The notes under the pieces are model-generated. The model was given only the letters and a program-made list of their open reading frames with translations. It ran no database searches and was not told where the DNA came from. A program made the position numbers and the translations under genes. A DNA stretch of 8,849 nucleotides from Tidjanibacter sp. (GTDB lineage Bacteria > Bacteroidota > Bacteroidia > Bacteroidales > Rikenellaceae), in NCBI GenBank assembly GCA_017379955.1, contig JAFNVE010000052.1, forward strand, positions 1 through 8,849. The letters are read 5' to 3'. Position 1 is the stretch's first letter, and every line of letters begins with the position of its first letter. Of the stretch, positions 6,895-8,849 are shown one piece after another.

Positions 6895-8628
6895 TTAGAA
6901 ATTCACCTTAACGCCCGCCTTGACATTTACTCCGGGCAGTGGATAGTATGCAAAGTCGTAAATCTTCTGTCCAAGCAAGTTAGCACCACTGAGATATACC
7001 GCAAACTTCTGTTTTGGACGATACTCCACATTGAGATAGAGATCCGTTGCCGAGGGAAGCATTATGTTTACATAGTTATCCTCCATAGGGGCAACGATAG
7101 GACCATCTGCTCCACTATCCGAATTGGCTCTCACTCCGCCAACATTGACAACCGACTGAGCCTCGCCAAGCAGACGCACACCCAGAGCAACGTTCCACTT
7201 GTTCTTGTATTGGTATTGCAAAGCCACATCGCCCTCCACTTTGCGTACACCTACGCCAGCGTACAGAGCCGCAAGCGACTCACTCTCAGACTCTTTCGGG
7301 ATAGTATTATTGACCTTCACACCTCCACGAAGAGCCCACGAAGAGCCAAGATGTACCGAGAGGTTTGCGCCGTAGTACGCCACATTAAGAGGTCGGGCAA
7401 TGGCCTTAAAACGGCTCGAAGAGTCCACCGCCACAAAGTAATTATACAGGCGATAGATATCGTAACCTCCAAATATATCGTAATTTACTGCGCCAAGAAT
7501 ATCACCATTTGCACCAATACGACCACCCAATCGAGCACCATTATTCACCCAACTGCCACCGGCAACATAGGGGTTCAGCAACCTCTGTGCACGATAACTA
7601 CCATCTGACAGGTCGCCATCGACTTTAAGGTAGGGAATAAAACCATAAAAGCGTTTATAGGCGATATCTACCATTGGCAGAATATATTTCTTATCTCCCT
7701 CGGCCGAACTGTTATAGATAAAATCCACGCCAAAGCGCATCATAAAGTTACTCTCGGTAACAAACTCGTATGAAGGCGACATCATCAGTCTGAAATCATC
7801 GTATCCTGCAAGTTCTTTTAGCCCCTTGCGACTCTCAGCACGCACCTCCAAACCTACCGTATGGCCCTCGCCACTATAACCAACACGACCCCACACAGAG
7901 TAGTCGCGTTGAGCATATTTTCTCGTATCTACATCGGTGGCAGTAAAGAGATTAAACGAGCCACCAAAGCGATAGTTAACACCCACTAAGTCCTTGAAAT
8001 CGTTGCCAATAGAAAGGGAGAGCCCCATATCATTATATCGCACACGACCGCCCCAATTCATCTCCTCATCCAGAGCCGACATACCACCATAGGGGGTGAA
8101 AAGGTCGAGCGAATAATATGCATCAGCCTGTAAGTCAACTCTTTCACTCAGTTTAGAGTCAAGCCACACACCGGCACTATTTTCAAGGCTCAGCGCATCG
8201 GCACGCACACCCATATCGTTCTTAATCTTATCCTCAAAGCCCTCGTGGTTGAGATAAAAGCCGAGGGTTGTCGAGCGACTGCGCAGAGGGGTTAGATAGA
8301 TATCGGCCTCCGACGAGAGTGGGTAGCCACCACCAATTCGCAGATAACCCAGACCTGGGTTACGCCAGCGTGCAGCACTCAACTGTGCGTGGTCGAGTTT
8401 ACCTACCGAGAAGGGGGTACTCCAAGGGGTAGGAGTAATCTGATAGCGCGACTCAGGGCGCAGTGCTACGGTATCGACAGCCGTGGGAGCAATCGACAAC
8501 TTCTGAGCACGCTCCACCGTCGGGGTATATTCGCGAGTAACCTCAATCATTTTGGAGTAGTCCGTTTGTGCGGAGAGCGACACCACCCCACACAACAACA
8601 AACCGAGTGTAAAAACAACTCTCTTCAT
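6895..8628 (-). CDS. plug-less outer-membrane beta-barrel protein next to a TPR gene
   Basis: 577 residues with signal peptide MKRVVFTLGLLLCGVVSLSA and likely cleavage at A20/Q21. The mature N-terminus (SKMIEVTREYTPTVERAQKL, 25-44, then SIAPTAVDTVALRPE) is not a TonB plug; it resembles the short conserved head I recall from a Bacteroidota family often labelled TonB-dependent receptor. From about residue 70 the protein is a series of beta-hairpins with aromatic girdle residues, and it ends in KAGVKVNF with terminal Phe, as expected for an outer-membrane barrel. Near the C-terminus VEYRPKQKFAVYLSGANLLGQKIYDFAYYPLPG resembles the last strands of receptors. It starts 14 bases after the stop of a TPR protein gene with a purine-rich AAGAAGAAT leader, so the two are surely co-transcribed. 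Substrate and role are unknown. A porin-like channel or the barrel of an envelope-assembly complex are both possible. Without a plug, TonB dependence is doubtful. Confidence 0.82.
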   Translation of the reverse strand: MKRVVFTLGLLLCGVVSLSAQTDYSKMIEVTREYTPTVERAQKLSIAPTAVDTVALRPESRYQITPTPWSTPFSVGKLDHAQLSAARWRNPGLGYLRIGGGYPLSSEADIYLTPLRSRSTTLGFYLNHEGFEDKIKNDMGVRADALSLENSAGVWLDSKLSERVDLQADAYYSLDLFTPYGGMSALDEEMNWGGRVRYNDMGLSLSIGNDFKDLVGVNYRFGGSFNLFTATDVDTRKYAQRDYSVWGRVGYSGEGHTVGLEVRAESRKGLKELAGYDDFRLMMSPSYEFVTESNFMMRFGVDFIYNSSAEGDKKYILPMVDIAYKRFYGFIPYLKVDGDLSDGSYRAQRLLNPYVAGGSWVNNGARLGGRIGANGDILGAVNYDIFGGYDIYRLYNYFVAVDSSSRFKAIARPLNVAYYGANLSVHLGSSWALRGGVKVNNTIPKESESESLAALYAGVGVRKVEGDVALQYQYKNKWNVALGVRLLGEAQSVVNVGGVRANSDSGADGPIVAPMEDNYVNIMLPSATDLYLNVEYRPKQKFAVYLSGANLLGQKIYDFAYYPLPGVNVKAGVKVNF

Positions 8629-8642
8629 ATCTCTATTCTTCT

Positions 8643-8849
8643 TTATTTCAACTTCTTAATACGCTCTTTGGCATCATCAACAATACCATCGCCACTACCA
8701 CCATAGCCGTCAACGATACTCTGATAGGTAACACGAGCCTGGAACGAATCACCCATTGAGGCATAGATATCACCCAGAGTAAGGAAAGCCTTACCCAACC
8801 AATAACTGTGGGGTGTGTTTTTGTCTGCAAAGGCATATACCGCATCCTC
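8643..8849 (-). CDS. TPR-repeat protein, C-terminal fragment (cut by window edge)
   Basis: Only the last 68 codons lie in the window; the reading frame is open from 8849 to a TAA at 8645-8643. The translation begins EDAVYAFADKNTPHSYWLGK, continues AFLTLGDIYASMGDSFQARV and TYQSIVDGYG, and ends AKERIKKLK. The stretch AFLTLGDIYASMGDSFQARVTY fits a tetratricopeptide repeat (small residue, L..LGDIY, MGD, QA, Y), followed by a charged helix at the end. The STPHxYW-like phrase before the last TPR is one I recall from large Bacteroidota TPR proteins encoded directly before a plug-less barrel gene, which is the order seen here. TPRs are protein-binding scaffolds, so it may assist the barrel protein or an envelope complex. 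Total length, signal sequence and promoter are outside the window. An overlapping open frame at 8648-8845 is only a shadow. Confidence 0.85.
   Translation of the reverse strand, partial: EDAVYAFADKNTPHSYWLGKAFLTLGDIYASMGDSFQARVTYQSIVDGYGGSGDGIVDDAKERIKKLK

Noticed and set aside
7470..7477. TAnnTTTG-type promoter match on the minus strand
   Set aside because: It lies deep inside the barrel gene, far from any start on that strand, and is expected by chance at this length.
6892..7608. 238-codon plus-strand open frame
   Set aside because: It lies antisense within the plug-less barrel gene, and its translation has no recognisable domain.
8648..8845. 65-codon minus-strand open frame at the right edge
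   Set aside because: The frame ending at 8643 gives a convincing TPR sequence, so this is an out-of-frame shadow of the TPR gene.

Overview
The window reads as an ordinary chromosomal segment of a Bacteroidota bacterium, most likely order Bacteroidales; an Alistipes/Rikenellaceae-like genus is a guess. Reasons: outer-membrane beta-barrels ending in phenylalanine, paired DUF5689-type lipoproteins, AT-rich leaders without strong Shine-Dalgarno sites, a TAnnTTTG-type -7 element, and the pairing of a TPR protein with a plug-less barrel protein. Every gene I can support lies on the minus strand, so transcription runs from high to low coordinates.

Layout in transcription order. (1) 8849-8643: the last 68 codons of a TPR protein, cut by the window edge. 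(2) 8628-6895: a 577-residue outer-membrane barrel protein without a recognisable plug. (3) 6875-6087: ammonia-dependent NAD synthetase (nadE). (4) 6072-3640: an 810-residue TonB-dependent-receptor-like protein. (5, 6) 3634-2825 and 2838-2062: two DUF5689-like lipoproteins overlapping by 14 bases. Gaps among these genes are 5-19 bases or overlaps, and none contains a promoter I can see, so they look like one operon whose promoter lies outside the window. (7) After a 95-base gap with its own Bacteroidota-type promoter comes a SulP/STAS anion transporter (1966-284). (8) The last 283 bases hold no gene but are dense in structure: a roughly 135-base imperfect inverted repeat, a strong intrinsic terminator, and a degenerate tandem array with an exact 9-base phase running to the window edge.

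How the genes may work together: the receptor-like barrel and the two lipoproteins form a compact cell-envelope module (barrel plus two OB-fold-like lipoproteins, no SusD), plausibly an uptake or surface complex of unknown substrate. The TPR protein and plug-less barrel form a second envelope pair. nadE is a housekeeping gene sitting between them with no obvious functional link. The SulP transporter appears separately regulated. The least explained parts are the receptor/DUF5689 module and the repeat-rich non-coding end. I see no clear evidence of a wholly new defence or mobile system.
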